From assembly GCA_964385465.1 (NCBI GenBank), contig CAYLPJ010000033.1, positions 8,497 to 72,496 on the forward strand: DNA of 64,000 bases, given 5' to 3'. Origin of the DNA: CAYLPJ01 sp964385465. GTDB taxonomy: Bacteria > Planctomycetota > Phycisphaerae > SM23-33. The notes below the pieces were generated by a model that was not told the DNA's origin, ran no database searches, and worked only from the letters and a program-made list of their open reading frames with translations. The position numbers were made by a program, and so were the translations under genes. This document shows, piece by piece, positions 56,001 through 62,512 of this stretch (the first letter of the stretch is position 1; each line of letters begins with the position of its first letter).

Positions 56001-56141
56001 GAAACGGTCATGCCGATCTACCTGCCCGAGATCGAGGCCGGGACCGACGACCAGATCGACACCGGCGCCGCCACGCTGGACAACCCCCTGGACGTCCTGG
56101 CCCTTACCGACCGCATCGGCCTGGACGTGCAGGGACTGTAA
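44046..56141 (+). CDS. giant exported modular protein: LEPR-XLL-like N-terminus, GEVED-type repeats, dockerin-like C-terminus
   Basis: A 4031-residue acidic protein. GGAAAGGA precedes ATG 44046. FEALEQRLLLS (about 14-24) is the LEPR-XLL-type motif at the start of planctomycete export proteins. Then: an unassigned region (25-390). Three modules of the type KWxQPP, then ADDWVC, then WWGSFLGW (395-995). One GEVED-type domain (1002-1189). A region with two DSFFDVF motifs (1190-1546). Three GEVED-type domains (1546-2050). One WWGS-type module (2052-2272). Three GEVED-type domains (2273-2829), each ending in DGEVEDY or similar. Three WWGS-type modules (2832-3466). Three more DSFFDVF copies (about 3500-3625). 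An Ig-like stretch (3677-3829). A dockerin-like part with two calcium-loop motifs, GDADGNAKANARDYITYKR and GDFDGDGDVDRDDLAVLRS (3829-3885). A Pro-rich tail. Likely a surface or matrix protein. No enzyme domain is seen. Confidence 0.9.
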   Translation: MVPRTELLRVHPEFEALEQRLLLSTGQVIAPPASYDIEFSLDIGSDCELSDPQVDGDEGFDPGDFYVWKGPDVDAANGGRDGLRDDGFALGTDIWPDPPDLFGTTTVPISSGGIENYPRYLDADGQDTLTTWLGEYIPRDFPLDTPLEEAQLQENLVYGPENLLISYDDDGDPGWPDLDIPTSVPSPGGALYGSTAGADEALALTVNAGPGSATLASLAPFASETDLHASLAPNPDTDEGEDDDVDSLDAVPGDPEGYVYFSVDHEANGGKDPGTIYAVDSYNPGTTIPIIAADTHLGLSPGTDIDAFEFVWLEVQPLPTGGPTPPQANRILALLFSVDGDDPLTANVDESGGLDPRALYASHMDGIHFEYLPGADLGDDVDALAAWSDAFDAPELKWDQPPTPVYYGWNQESTFSTEPGSSFIVDDWVCEGAEPVTEITWWGSYLGWMQPTPPPDAPMSFHLEIYEDMGEGGPGSSPVWMEDTGGAVEVEYVGADYDPRTGLYETCFEFSYELGEPFWQADAGPATWWLGIGAAYEVPPQYAWGWKTLPNDGRTEWAYDMGTGMQLEWDGMGWDVAFELAGQADTGGEPKHVQPFDRHEGAQPSYAWEEPGDPEPVYRYIQAADDWVCQGGDVTELVWWGTYENNERSDGLDGFMVEFYQTHAGGTYELPGAYLDYRYLTMGDISELPTGVQNVDGEDVYFYFADLAEPFQQTAGETYWLSITAQPLIPDMPERWQWQEADNAAGAILNAAAGRDDVVDWATIWENDEPHNLAFEVHSASEPQEPTVKWSQPPAANPGEFVAWDEQSIYGGYQVVADDWICNSDLPVTDIHWWGSFEGWDDMALPPEPPSAFHFAIWTNAEPGGGPPFSHPDQVVWEHTCTDWTAQFVGFEYDPRDGLVDEAMFYFEQDLPQPFFQDPGENIYWLSIAAMYDDPQNVSNPWGWATTTHEADSPLEDANIVWAPVIPEVGGDPWMEGGVVEWEGVSFDTAFQLTTGEVGQTFDFDFGDAPDGSGANFPTLLAGDGARHDLRPGGPYMSFDDIPPDAEPDGWQSWDALGDDNHDVWDEDGVLLPEMYRGQTGTVTVAARPGLSTGFLYLDAWIDWNGDLDWDDPGEKVHSTLDGPIGAGDYSFDVAVPPDALSESVFSRFRIHSEPEDVGSMELAPAGEAPNGEVEDHQVFLSDPFVEIDHFLYSRASLTLGLPGGGTELVRMVGPSRMDVEFDGDEGVAYDDDGDGLDEVVARLTSMDFYGNSSLGPVHLTLNEEHVSLGEIEEQVNNAPGMLDIPPFGVGQADSFFDVFYQIDIGGTVLHNEVPARISTAITSKPPADDETYADLDGLDIPLYDEDGNPSGLSLAGETYTPHPSSEQDLFPNTRAAVQITWPDDTTERIGLGGTSEWRVRVGTAGEAADADADGLDEVLAEIVGLGLAGIGSTGPVTVTLNPAFLSAGEMEEQVNAVAGTLDVPPFSTGHVDSFFDVFFEIEVPDVGTLHNIDPLLLETVLHHKPPLDGETYAVVGGPVELYDESGTATDVWVSGGDYAPDPVDYGDAPDAYPTLLAQNGARHHIVPGFALGSLADREPDGQPEPLALGDDNLDGADDEDGVVFTSPILPGQIATFDVSLTNLDGRDAFLDVWIDIDRNNSWAEPADHVLISEPLVDGVNHLTVPIPPSANPGETFARFRLSSTGDLPPDGPAEDGEVEDYAVGIAMDYGDAPEQGWGYPTTWARNGARHATIGPWLGELRDADADGQPNPDASGDDADPDGDDEDGVVIPGLQQGRPDTIRVTVSGGGGQVYAWIDYDGDGVWGSTAEEQVFSGYMGDGTHGFTVTPPSGSVTGQTFARVRIVSQGVVGPDGPADSGEVEDYPVSIEPAGQGLDYGDAPDGSVGSGYGYPTVFADDGARHVIGGPWLGDDNDAPDIEPDGQPDIGAYGDDADITQAIANDDEDGVSIPAEMLGAPVEVTVQVNSLDGSGGVVEAWIDWDHSGSWEPDEQIFSGPLANGQHTFPGHPTADVVGGLTYARVRISSAGGLAPTGEAADGEVEDHLVFLHELPADAKWAQWPDLTTNGIDVNLSNRVLADDFECRETSLLTDVHLWGSWLGDQVGEILGVTLKVYEDDPVGPGGVNPDNEYSMPGEWLWTGLFTNVEMHPYFTLPGEGEYWWDPRTGELLPDADNTVWQLDIDIDPAEAFRQTGTPESPKIYWLKATVETELGQFGWKTRRWPDHYMDDAVWDDPAAGQWQEMRYPAGHPYHGLENDSLDLAFLLTFDEAPDPDFGDAPEDGTLYPTTLARNGARHAVVPGYHMGGLIDAEPDGQPSADALGDDNNPSTADDEDGVTIPVLTAGNAADIQIAVTDVPGMGGFLNAWIDFNADGDWDEANEQVLVNALPGTGPYTIQVPGGAAVGDTYARVRLSTVRGPGYDGAAPDGEVEDYLVTIEEPTPADDLGDAPDSTNHLGASMNAYPGTTASFPTAYYVTSPDSVGPIHWDARDTAFLGVNVTGEQMADMGLDEDPRNNIEPVGNVPDLDGADDGVGPGLISLTHGEMNTFDFRATFVSPAQGYVNVWFDFNRDGDWNDVMPNGAAEWAVQNKAVGAMSPGTFTFATDPFMAWHPGPEVDPLWMRITLGDRELAPGENAPLEGGAGPYDGYAFGETEDYILTDYDQRLYDFGDAPDTAGTVGYPTLLANNGARHVLGSGLMLGATVDAEFDGRPTANADGDDLAGPAADDEDGVEFLTPLYPGREARVKVTLSQDALLSAWTDFDADQTWGAGEQVFADLPLMAGVHVLNFHVPAGAVYGDTYARFRVSTEPGLPPAGVAADGEVEDYRVYLEPEPTDVKWEQGPVPAQPDNVFYGWNEPSIYGGQVGYDHIAADDWVCTDGQPVTGARWWGSFLGWTEPALDAPDLVLPDSYHLAIWTDDPDGSGEGFSTPDTVVWEYMAADVSAEFVGWDYDPRNGSYEACFLFEADVPIEQWFWQDEADSAGIYWLSVAANYVTGLPEQHRFGWKTVRRDPASPAPDEAVAVVQPTMPALGQQFLEGEPLSRVNGMFEQWDLAFELKTAEPDPQATKWIQNPDLAPTGMDVYNSTYPMAPTMPSVVLADDFECTQPGTITEITVYGSWYHDTVPLHGPESVDFTLSLHDNDSVGGGTGVPGSLLWLGEYGPTEFDVAIVQEGLQEGWYNPVTDVYEFPGDTACWSYTFQVEPGEFTQLGTPDAPRTYWLDVQAAPTDPEAQFGWKTSPEFWNSPAAWAEGTEFLPLNWQFLGQPDAGALAFEIATTTWQPAVDPKWSQPPEPWMPYDAIHGWDELSVYGGPQVVADDWLCTTADPVTGVHWIGSFLDWRQPDLPQRMPDGFHLGIWTDDPGTEFSHPEQLLWEYTAWGQYEGYHALPMGWDWDPRMDEPIPERAFAFGVDLPREHWFHQDPGDNIYWLSVAAVYDGGMAEVEHPFGIKTRPRDPASPAPDDAVRLLDPTAPRLPGEEGGSTSTGAPVFPVPNGAYVSDGPVSFGDQEQATLHGFTMVKRGTDGTVDLPIDGGTTHVDSFFDVFVEIEIGGQGGGSADSFFDVFVEMEITDTGDNTYATEILSMAPIEGDGWILRLDPTQPATGSLSVFDEGGDYHVDSFFDVFVELSVDGGQTYMPAGDVLMPDLEIWSDHYVDGEPIYWPTPAESWDMVFVLTAADRTPPHVVDVFVRGTDWTPGFLADLEAAGLGDADYGYHIPVGSDPGYQYDPLAWGNLDQVTVVFDEDVTVTQHDLTVTGDSAYPVAGFAYDSAATAATWTLAGDLPADEITLAVTDAVLDASGNRLDGEWANGSDDYPSGDGLAGGAFLFDVNVLPGDADGNAKANARDYITYKRHCGDTGVGPAEGDFDGDGDVDRDDLAVLRSAWGESVTVPPPAPIAPPAPLQAREDGEKTDPVESSDPLADAPAAPLAVRELTATQGPEAALASFTPAPLVGRIAPPAEPVSLDRGLVVRRGEAVNRLVRDVWTRALAETVMPIYLPEIEAGTDDQIDTGAATLDNPLDVLALTDRIGLDVQGL

Positions 56142-56251
56142 GCAACGGTCCGGCCTCAGCTCGTTGCGGGCAGGGCGCCTTGCGTTCCGCCGACGGGCCA
56201 CGGGAACTCTCTGCCCTGATCCCGGCGGCTGCGCCCCGTGGATTGCCGGGC

Positions 56252-56272
56252 GACCGCCTGAACCCGGCGGTC
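56252..56272. terminator. hairpin between convergent genes
   Basis: GACCGCC and GGCGGTC form a perfect 7-bp stem around TGAACCC, just after the giant gene and touching the end of the propeller gene. No T-run follows on either strand, so termination is only suggested. Confidence 0.3.
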
Positions 56273-59200
56273 ACCGCGCCCCCAGACAAACCACTGCGCC
56301 CCCCCGGGTCGAGACGTAGAGCTTCCCGCCGGCGACCGCCAGGCCGTCGCGGACGGGCGCCCAGTCCACCGTTCGTTCGTCGAGCGTCTTGCCCTCCCCG
56401 GCGGAGACGCACCGCAGGACGGCGCCCTTTCGGCCGTCCAGGGCCGCCAACGCCGCGGCGGGGTCTTCGGCGTCCGGCGGGCCGGCGAGGACGAGCCTCC
56501 CGCCCGCCAGGGCCATCGCCTCGGGGCGGAACGGCATGCGGACGCGCCACGCCGACTGCCGGGGCCGCAGGGCGAAGAGCTTCTCATCCTGCTCTTCCGC
56601 GGCGGATTCGCCGGCGTGGACGACATAGCCGTCGCCGGCGTTCATGCCCCCCTCGCGAGGCGACGTCGCGAAGACCTGCACCGCCCATGCCCGCCGCCCG
56701 CGGAAGACGATGTACTGCCCGACGACCTGCCCGTAGGACCAGTACATCCGCCGGTGCCACGCCCCGTCCAGCAGCCCGGTGGTCGCGTACAGCCGCAGGC
56801 CCGGGAAGTTCTGGAAGAACGACCGGTGGAACCACGCCGCGTCGCTGAACAGGGCGTGCCTCGGGGCCTCGACCAGGTTGTCCCAATACTTGTGGTCGCC
56901 GCCGCGGTTCTCGCCCGACAGCGCGGGCGACTTGTAGAAGTTCGGCTGCATGTCCTCCATCGTCGCCAGCGCGGGATCGAAGCGGAGCTGGCGGAGGTAC
57001 AGGCTGCCGTCCTTCGCCGAAAGCACGTCCGCCAGGGCGCCCGAGATCACGTACCCGCGGTTCGGCGTCTCCTTGTCCGCGCCCACCTCCGGGCCGGGCC
57101 ACGGCCCGTCGATGTGCCGCTCGTGCAGCAGTTCCCCCGTCGCCGGGTCGATGCCCAGCACGTACAGCCCGCCGTCGAGGAAGCTCGATCGCCCCGCCGT
57201 GACGTACGCCACGGCCCGCCCGGGGGCACCCGCGGTCACCAGCACGCTGCCGTGCACCGGCCAGGCCGAGGCGATCCCGCCGTCGGAACCGACCATCCGC
57301 TCGGCCGGGGCGGCGCGGAACCGCCAGGCCAGCCGCCCGTCCTCGGTGGCCAGGCAGTACACCCAGCCGTCGGCGCAGCCGAACAGGACGCGCGGACCCA
57401 GAACCGTCGGTGGCGAGTCGACGCGTCCGCCGGCGAGGAATCGCCATCGAGGCCGGCCCGTCGCGGCGTCGAGGGCGTGGACGGCGGCGGCGTCCTTGTC
57501 GGCCACGTAGAGCGTGCCCCCGGCGACGACCGGCGCGGTAAGCCGCCCGCCGAGCTCCGCGGCCCATCGCTCGTCCATCCGCTCGGGCAGCTCGCACGGC
57601 GTCGCGCCGCTGCGGGCGGCGTCGTGACGCCACGTGGGCCAGTCGCGCCCGCCCGCGTCGGCCGGGGGGCCGGCGGGGACGCCGGCCAGGGCCTTCCACG
57701 CCGGGCCGCGGACCAGGCGCTTGCCCGCGCCGGCGCCCTCGGGCTGCGGGGTCGCGGGGGCCAGGGCGTGGAAGCCGTGCAACGCCGTCTCGCTGTAGCA
57801 GCGGCAGGAGTTCTGGCCGATGTAGACCAGGCCGTTGGCGGGGATCACACCGCGGTGGCAGGGCCCGCGGACCCAGTTCTGCCACGAGACCTCGCCGGTA
57901 TCGAGGTTCACGAAGTCCGCCCCGCGCTCCTTGGCCAGGATGAACCGCGCCGTCGCCCGTGCCCGGTAGCAGCGGGCGTGATGCCCGACGTAGCGGATGG
58001 CGGGAACGGGGACCTCGCCGCTCTGCTCGCCGGTCCGCGGGTCGAGGATGCGGATGACCCCGCGGCCGGAGTCCAGCACGCGGATCGCGCCGTCGATGAA
58101 GAACGGCTCGGAGCCGCGCCCGAACGCCTTGCCGCCGAACTGCCCCGACCACAGCGGCTTGCCCGTCGCGGCGTCGAACGCCACCGTGATGCCACGCCGG
58201 CGCTCGGTCGGCGCCTCGGCGAGGACCACGCCGCAGCCGGCGCGCGGCCAGCCGCGGAGGCGGAGGTCCTTTTTGGGCGGCTCGACGCCGAGGGCCTTCA
58301 ACGCCGGGACGAACGGGGCGGTCCACCGCTGCTTGCCGTCGGCCAGGCCCACGCAGGTGAGCTCGCGGCACCTGTCGGCGAAGAACCAGCACTTCCCGTC
58401 GGCCGCGGCGGGGCTTGACCCGCGGCGGTCCCAGACGGGCTCGCCCGTCGCGGCGCGGATGGCCCGGATGCGCCCGCCGGCGGCGACCAGCAGGAGTTCG
58501 CCGGCAAGCACCACGTTCTTCGGGCCGCCGGTGTTCTCGTACTTGCGGATCACCTCCCCGGTTGCGGCGTCGAGGGCGACGACCTCCCCGCCGCGCGAAA
58601 GCGGCATGTAGAGCGTCTCGGCCGAGGCCGCCAACAGCTCGCGCCCGTCGAACGCTCCCGAGCCGCCGCCGATCTCGCCGTGGACGCCGAGGACCAGCCC
58701 CGCGGGCACGTTGGCGTCGCCGCGGCGGCGGACGGGGCCCCACGGCCGGCCGGTCCAGTCCGGCAGCTCCCGCCGCCACAGGACCACGCCGTTGAAGGCG
58801 TCGCGGGCCAGCAGCACCCAGCGGGAGGCGATGTTGAAGACGCTCGTCGTCGTCTCGTCCTGCACGCAGAACACCCGCCCGCCGGCGGAGACCAGGGCGC
58901 TGATCCGCGGCCCCCAGTGCTTCTTGGACCACGCCGGGCCGTCGGTCCACTGCATGCGGCGCGGCGGGCCGACGACGCGGTCGCGCGACACCGGGTTGCC
59001 GTCCGGCCCGTGATTCCAGTGGCTCCAGCCGTCCAACTCGTCGGGCCAGGGCAGGACGGTCTTCGCCCATCCGCCGTCGCCGTCGCCGACCAGGGCAACC
59101 CCGCCGGGTGTGAGCACGCGGCGGATCTCCTCGTCGGCCGGGGCGGGGCCGGAGACGATCAGCACGTTCACGAAGCGGTCGGCGAAAGGAAGGGGCCCGC

Positions 59201-59501
59201 CGGCGTGGACCCCCGCCGACGCCCGGGCGGCGACGCCGGCGTCGTGGAACCGCCGCCTCGCCGCGGCCACGTTCGCGGCGTCGGCGTCCAGGGCCCGGAC
59301 GACGACGCCTTCGCGCCTGGCCAGCGCCGCTGCGAGCCGGCCGTCGCCGCAGCCCAGGTGGACGATCAGCCCGCGGCGGGCCTTCGCGGCGTCCGGAAGG
59401 CGGGCGCCCCCGGCGGCCGGATCGGCGCCGGCTCGGGCGGTCAGGGCGGCCAGGAGGGCAATCGGCATCACGGCGAAACGGACGGTGGCGTCGCGGAGCA
59501 T
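56271..59501 (-). CDS. secreted methyltransferase-like plus PQQ-type propeller protein
   Basis: A 1076-residue secreted protein. ATG 59501 has AAGGGAGA about 10 bases upstream and opens a Sec signal (to about residue 27). The open frame continues to 60824 but that part is antisense to the permease gene. The Rossmann part (about 36-150) keeps the full motif I, GLIVHLGCGDGRLAAALARR (Gly50, Gly52, Gly54), plus LPFADRFVNVLIV and EEIRRVLTPGG. GWSHWNHGPDGNPVSRDRVV stands where EWTH is in its relatives. HHARCYRARATARFILAK and NSCRCYSETALHGFHALAP are the family Cys motifs. Module B follows at WPTWRHDAARSGAT. It follows the permease gene by 71 bp on the same strand. Confidence 0.86.
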   Translation of the reverse strand: MLRDATVRFAVMPIALLAALTARAGADPAAGGARLPDAAKARRGLIVHLGCGDGRLAAALARREGVVVRALDADAANVAAARRRFHDAGVAARASAGVHAGGPLPFADRFVNVLIVSGPAPADEEIRRVLTPGGVALVGDGDGGWAKTVLPWPDELDGWSHWNHGPDGNPVSRDRVVGPPRRMQWTDGPAWSKKHWGPRISALVSAGGRVFCVQDETTTSVFNIASRWVLLARDAFNGVVLWRRELPDWTGRPWGPVRRRGDANVPAGLVLGVHGEIGGGSGAFDGRELLAASAETLYMPLSRGGEVVALDAATGEVIRKYENTGGPKNVVLAGELLLVAAGGRIRAIRAATGEPVWDRRGSSPAAADGKCWFFADRCRELTCVGLADGKQRWTAPFVPALKALGVEPPKKDLRLRGWPRAGCGVVLAEAPTERRRGITVAFDAATGKPLWSGQFGGKAFGRGSEPFFIDGAIRVLDSGRGVIRILDPRTGEQSGEVPVPAIRYVGHHARCYRARATARFILAKERGADFVNLDTGEVSWQNWVRGPCHRGVIPANGLVYIGQNSCRCYSETALHGFHALAPATPQPEGAGAGKRLVRGPAWKALAGVPAGPPADAGGRDWPTWRHDAARSGATPCELPERMDERWAAELGGRLTAPVVAGGTLYVADKDAAAVHALDAATGRPRWRFLAGGRVDSPPTVLGPRVLFGCADGWVYCLATEDGRLAWRFRAAPAERMVGSDGGIASAWPVHGSVLVTAGAPGRAVAYVTAGRSSFLDGGLYVLGIDPATGELLHERHIDGPWPGPEVGADKETPNRGYVISGALADVLSAKDGSLYLRQLRFDPALATMEDMQPNFYKSPALSGENRGGDHKYWDNLVEAPRHALFSDAAWFHRSFFQNFPGLRLYATTGLLDGAWHRRMYWSYGQVVGQYIVFRGRRAWAVQVFATSPREGGMNAGDGYVVHAGESAAEEQDEKLFALRPRQSAWRVRMPFRPEAMALAGGRLVLAGPPDAEDPAAALAALDGRKGAVLRCVSAGEGKTLDERTVDWAPVRDGLAVAGGKLYVSTRGGAVVCLGAR

Positions 59502-59572
59502 GCGGGATCTCCCTTCGTGTGTCGTTTGCGATTCTACCAACGCGGCCGTGGCGGACCAATGGCTCGGCCGGG

Positions 59573-60964
59573 TCAGTCGGCTCGCCGGGCGAGGGCGCGG
59601 TCGAGCAGGTACAGCGGCAGGCCGGCGGCGAGCACGCACAGGCCGACGATGGGGGAGACGGTCTTGTACATCACGGCCCGGACGAGCATGTACCCGCAGG
59701 TCAGGCAGAACACCCCGACGATCAGCGGCGCCAGCGGCACGCGGAAGGGGCGGGGGCGGGCGGGGTCCCGCAGGCGAAGGATCAACGCGGCGATGCCCAC
59801 GAGCATGAGGAACAGCCAGAAGACCGGCGCGGTGTAGGCCACGGCGGCCTCGAGGTCCCGGCCGAGGGCCTCCCGCAGGCCCGGCGTCAGGGCCGGCAGG
59901 AGGATCAGCACGACGGTCAGCGCCGCCTGCACCACGATGGCGCGGATCGGCGTGCGCAGGCGCGGATGCCACTTCGCCAGCGGCGCCAGGACGCGATGGT
60001 TCATCCCTCCGCCGCAGACGGCCCGGGCGCCGGTGAAGATGCACCCGTCGATCGACCCGAGGGCCGAGACGGCGACCAGCAGACTGACGCCCGCGCCGCC
60101 CCACCTGCCCAGCGCGGCGGCGACGACGTCGGCGGCGACGGCCCGCGAGCCGGCCATGCCCTTCATGCCCAGCACGCGGAGGTAGGCGAGGTTCGCCAGC
60201 AGGTACAGGCCCGTCAGCAGCGCGAGGCTGACCACGAGGGTGGTGAGCATGTGCCGGGGGCCGCCCCGTTGCTCGCCGGCGACGTAGGCCGACTCGCTCC
60301 AGCCGCCGAACGTGTAGAGCACGAAGATCATCGCGAAGCCGAAGCCCGCCAGGCCCGGCTCCCCGGCCGGCTGGGCCAGCACCGGCGGGGCCGGATCGGC
60401 CAGCAGAAGCCCGACGGCGATCACCGCGACCAGGCCGAGCACTTTCGTGGCCGTCAGGGTGTTCTGCGCCCACCTGCCCGCCCGCAGGCCGATGGCGTTG
60501 CACGCGGCCAGGACGATGACGGCCGCGGCGGCCAGTATGGTCGGCGCCGGGTTGATCCCGGAGGCCTCGGCAGCCGGGTCGTGCAGACCCACCAGCCGCG
60601 CCATGTAGATGCCGAAGACGTACGCCGCCGCGGCGATCGAGCCGGTCTGGATGACCGTCGCCCGCGACCAGACGAACAGGAAGCTCACCGGCCGGCCCAG
60701 CCCCCGGCGGAGGTAGACCACCTCGCCGCCGACCTGCGGGTAGGTCGTGGCCAACTCGGCGTAGACCAGCGCCCCGCAGAAGCACAGCAGCCCCCCGGCC
60801 GCCCAGGCCGCCAGCATGGCCCACGCCTCGCCCGTTGCCCCGGCCACCAGCGGCGGGAACCCGAAGATCCCCGCGCCCAGCACGATGCCGACGATGATGC
60901 TCACCGCGTCGGTGACCGACAGGTGACGCTCGGGAACGCCCTCGCTGTTCGGTTCAGGTTCCAT
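59573..60964 (-). CDS. APC superfamily amino acid permease
   Basis: A 463-residue integral membrane protein with about 12 hydrophobic segments. The first helix carries the APC signature GIVLGAGIFGFPPLVAGATG. YAELATTYPQVGGEVVYLRR is the second conserved block. It resembles the LAT/YfnA-type branch of amino acid permeases that work without a large soluble domain. Substrate is not identifiable. The end has a short basic C-terminus. GGAG precedes ATG 60964. It may share a transcript with the downstream propeller gene. Confidence 0.9.
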   Translation of the reverse strand: MEPEPNSEGVPERHLSVTDAVSIIVGIVLGAGIFGFPPLVAGATGEAWAMLAAWAAGGLLCFCGALVYAELATTYPQVGGEVVYLRRGLGRPVSFLFVWSRATVIQTGSIAAAAYVFGIYMARLVGLHDPAAEASGINPAPTILAAAAVIVLAACNAIGLRAGRWAQNTLTATKVLGLVAVIAVGLLLADPAPPVLAQPAGEPGLAGFGFAMIFVLYTFGGWSESAYVAGEQRGGPRHMLTTLVVSLALLTGLYLLANLAYLRVLGMKGMAGSRAVAADVVAAALGRWGGAGVSLLVAVSALGSIDGCIFTGARAVCGGGMNHRVLAPLAKWHPRLRTPIRAIVVQAALTVVLILLPALTPGLREALGRDLEAAVAYTAPVFWLFLMLVGIAALILRLRDPARPRPFRVPLAPLIVGVFCLTCGYMLVRAVMYKTVSPIVGLCVLAAGLPLYLLDRALARRAD

Positions 60965-61267
60965 CCGGTCTCCGCTTGCGGTCGGGCCCGCCAGCCGGCC
61001 GGCATTCCGACCGGGCGATGCCGCCAGTGTAGAGGCCGAGGGTCATGTCGTCCACATGCAGCCTCCGCGCCTCCCGCCCGTTCGTGCCTGGGGTCTCACC
61101 TTTGGGCCCGGGCGGGTCCGGGACTCGAGGGCGAACCGAGGGTGAACGATGGCGTGGCAGAACCTGTCGGCCGCCGCTGCGGGGGCTCTGGAAGGCCCCG
61201 CTGCCGAAGGTGAAGGGTTGGGGCGGCATGCATCCTCGACGCCCGCGTCTCGCGGGGACCCCCGCGG
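60965..61267. other. intergenic region
   Basis: 303 bp between the permease start and the DUF1570 stop. No gene. I see no clear promoter or terminator. Part of it is G-rich. Confidence 0.35.
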
Positions 61268-62512
61268 TTACCCCGGCTGCTTCTGCGTGACGGCCACGTT
61301 GACCTTCGCGCACCGCCCCCGGCCGTGCATGAACGTGCCCGTGTAGGTCCGCTCGCCCCAGGTGAGGACCAGGCGCGGCACGCGCGCGGTGGATTCCAGC
61401 GACCAGGCGCCGCGCCATCGCAGGGCCTTGAGGAGCACACTGTTGAGCAGGGCGGGCGGCAGCCACTGGTCGGGGTGGCTCTTGAGCTCGCCGGCGCGGG
61501 CCTGTCGCAGGAAGTCCTCGGCCGAGTCGAAGGCCTGGCCCTGGCTGACGGCGCGGGCGAGGAAGCTGGTGAGCGTCTCGACGACGGCCTGGATGTAGAG
61601 GCCCTCGGTGGGGTTGTCCTCGAGGGCCAGCCACCAGGCGCGGTATCGCTGCTGGAAGGCGTCGATGTTCCGCCCGAACCGCCCCGCCCAGGACCGCTTC
61701 CAGTTCGCTCCGCGGGAGATGTCCCGGATGTGCAGCGACAGCGCCTTGCGGTAGCGGCCGTTCTCGGCGTGGACGAGGAAGTGGATCATCGACCAGGCCT
61801 GGTCGTAGTTCATCCGGGCGCGGTCGGCGTCGTCCTTCCCGGCCGGGCGCCCTCGGGGGCCGCGTACGCCCTTCTCGTCGGGGGCCGAGTCGCGGACGGC
61901 CTGGCTCCACGCCTCGTAGCTCATCGTGAGCATCTCCTCGAACGGCAGGAGTTGGCGGGACCGCAGCATGGCCTGGACGCGGCGCAGCCGGCGGGGCGGG
62001 ATCACGCCGGTGACGAAGCCGTCCCCGGTCCATATCCCGTGGCCGAAGTACTCCGCCATCCCCTCGTTGATCCACACCGGAAGGCGCCCGCGGATGACCA
62101 TGTGGGCGAACTGGTGGAAGCCCTCGTGCTGGACGACGTGCCAGAGCCGCTCGTCCACGCCGTCGTCGGCCAGGGCCATCAGCGCCCGGTCCGACGGGAT
62201 GTACATCCCCGCGCTGCCCGGCGTGCCCCCGGCCTTGTGATAGGCCTCGGCGTCCCCGAACAGGTAGAAGCTCAGCCGGCTGCGGATCACCCCGCCGAAG
62301 CCCTTCGTCCGGCGGTGGTACTCCTCGGCCATTGCCGTCATCCGCGCCGACGCCTCCTGGACGGCCCGGGCGTCGAGGTTCGTGTGGATCACGTAGTACC
62401 TCGAGTGGTGCGCCTTCAGCCGCCCGGCGCGGGCGGGCGGCACGGCGGGCGCGAGAAACGCCGCGGCCAGGAACACCGCGAGCGTCGGTCGAAAGATGGT
62501 GCGCGGTTGCAT
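61268..62512 (-). CDS. DUF1570-type secreted metallopeptidase-like protein
   Basis: A 414-residue protein with a Sec signal (TIFRPTLAVFLAAAFLAPAV). HSRYYVIHTNLDARAVQEAS is a common start of DUF1570 members. The core QHEGFHQFAHMV carries an HExxH zinc motif (HEGFH), followed by PVWINEGMAEYFG with the third-ligand Glu, as in gluzincin peptidases. This suggests hydrolysis of proteins outside the cytoplasm, unproven in the family. The C-terminal half (about 260-414) is helical, then a short beta domain. AGAGG precedes ATG 62512. No partner gene is obvious. Confidence 0.78.
   Translation of the reverse strand: MQPRTIFRPTLAVFLAAAFLAPAVPPARAGRLKAHHSRYYVIHTNLDARAVQEASARMTAMAEEYHRRTKGFGGVIRSRLSFYLFGDAEAYHKAGGTPGSAGMYIPSDRALMALADDGVDERLWHVVQHEGFHQFAHMVIRGRLPVWINEGMAEYFGHGIWTGDGFVTGVIPPRRLRRVQAMLRSRQLLPFEEMLTMSYEAWSQAVRDSAPDEKGVRGPRGRPAGKDDADRARMNYDQAWSMIHFLVHAENGRYRKALSLHIRDISRGANWKRSWAGRFGRNIDAFQQRYRAWWLALEDNPTEGLYIQAVVETLTSFLARAVSQGQAFDSAEDFLRQARAGELKSHPDQWLPPALLNSVLLKALRWRGAWSLESTARVPRLVLTWGERTYTGTFMHGRGRCAKVNVAVTQKQPG

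Noticed and set aside
44028..56201. Minus-strand open frame of more than 4000 codons opposite the giant gene
   Set aside because: It mirrors the third-position GC bias of the plus-strand gene, has no recognisable domain, and the plus strand has promoter, ribosome-binding site and domains.
59502..60824. N-terminal extension of the last propeller gene
   Set aside because: It is antisense-frame noise across the permease gene. A signal peptide and ribosome-binding site define the start at 59501.
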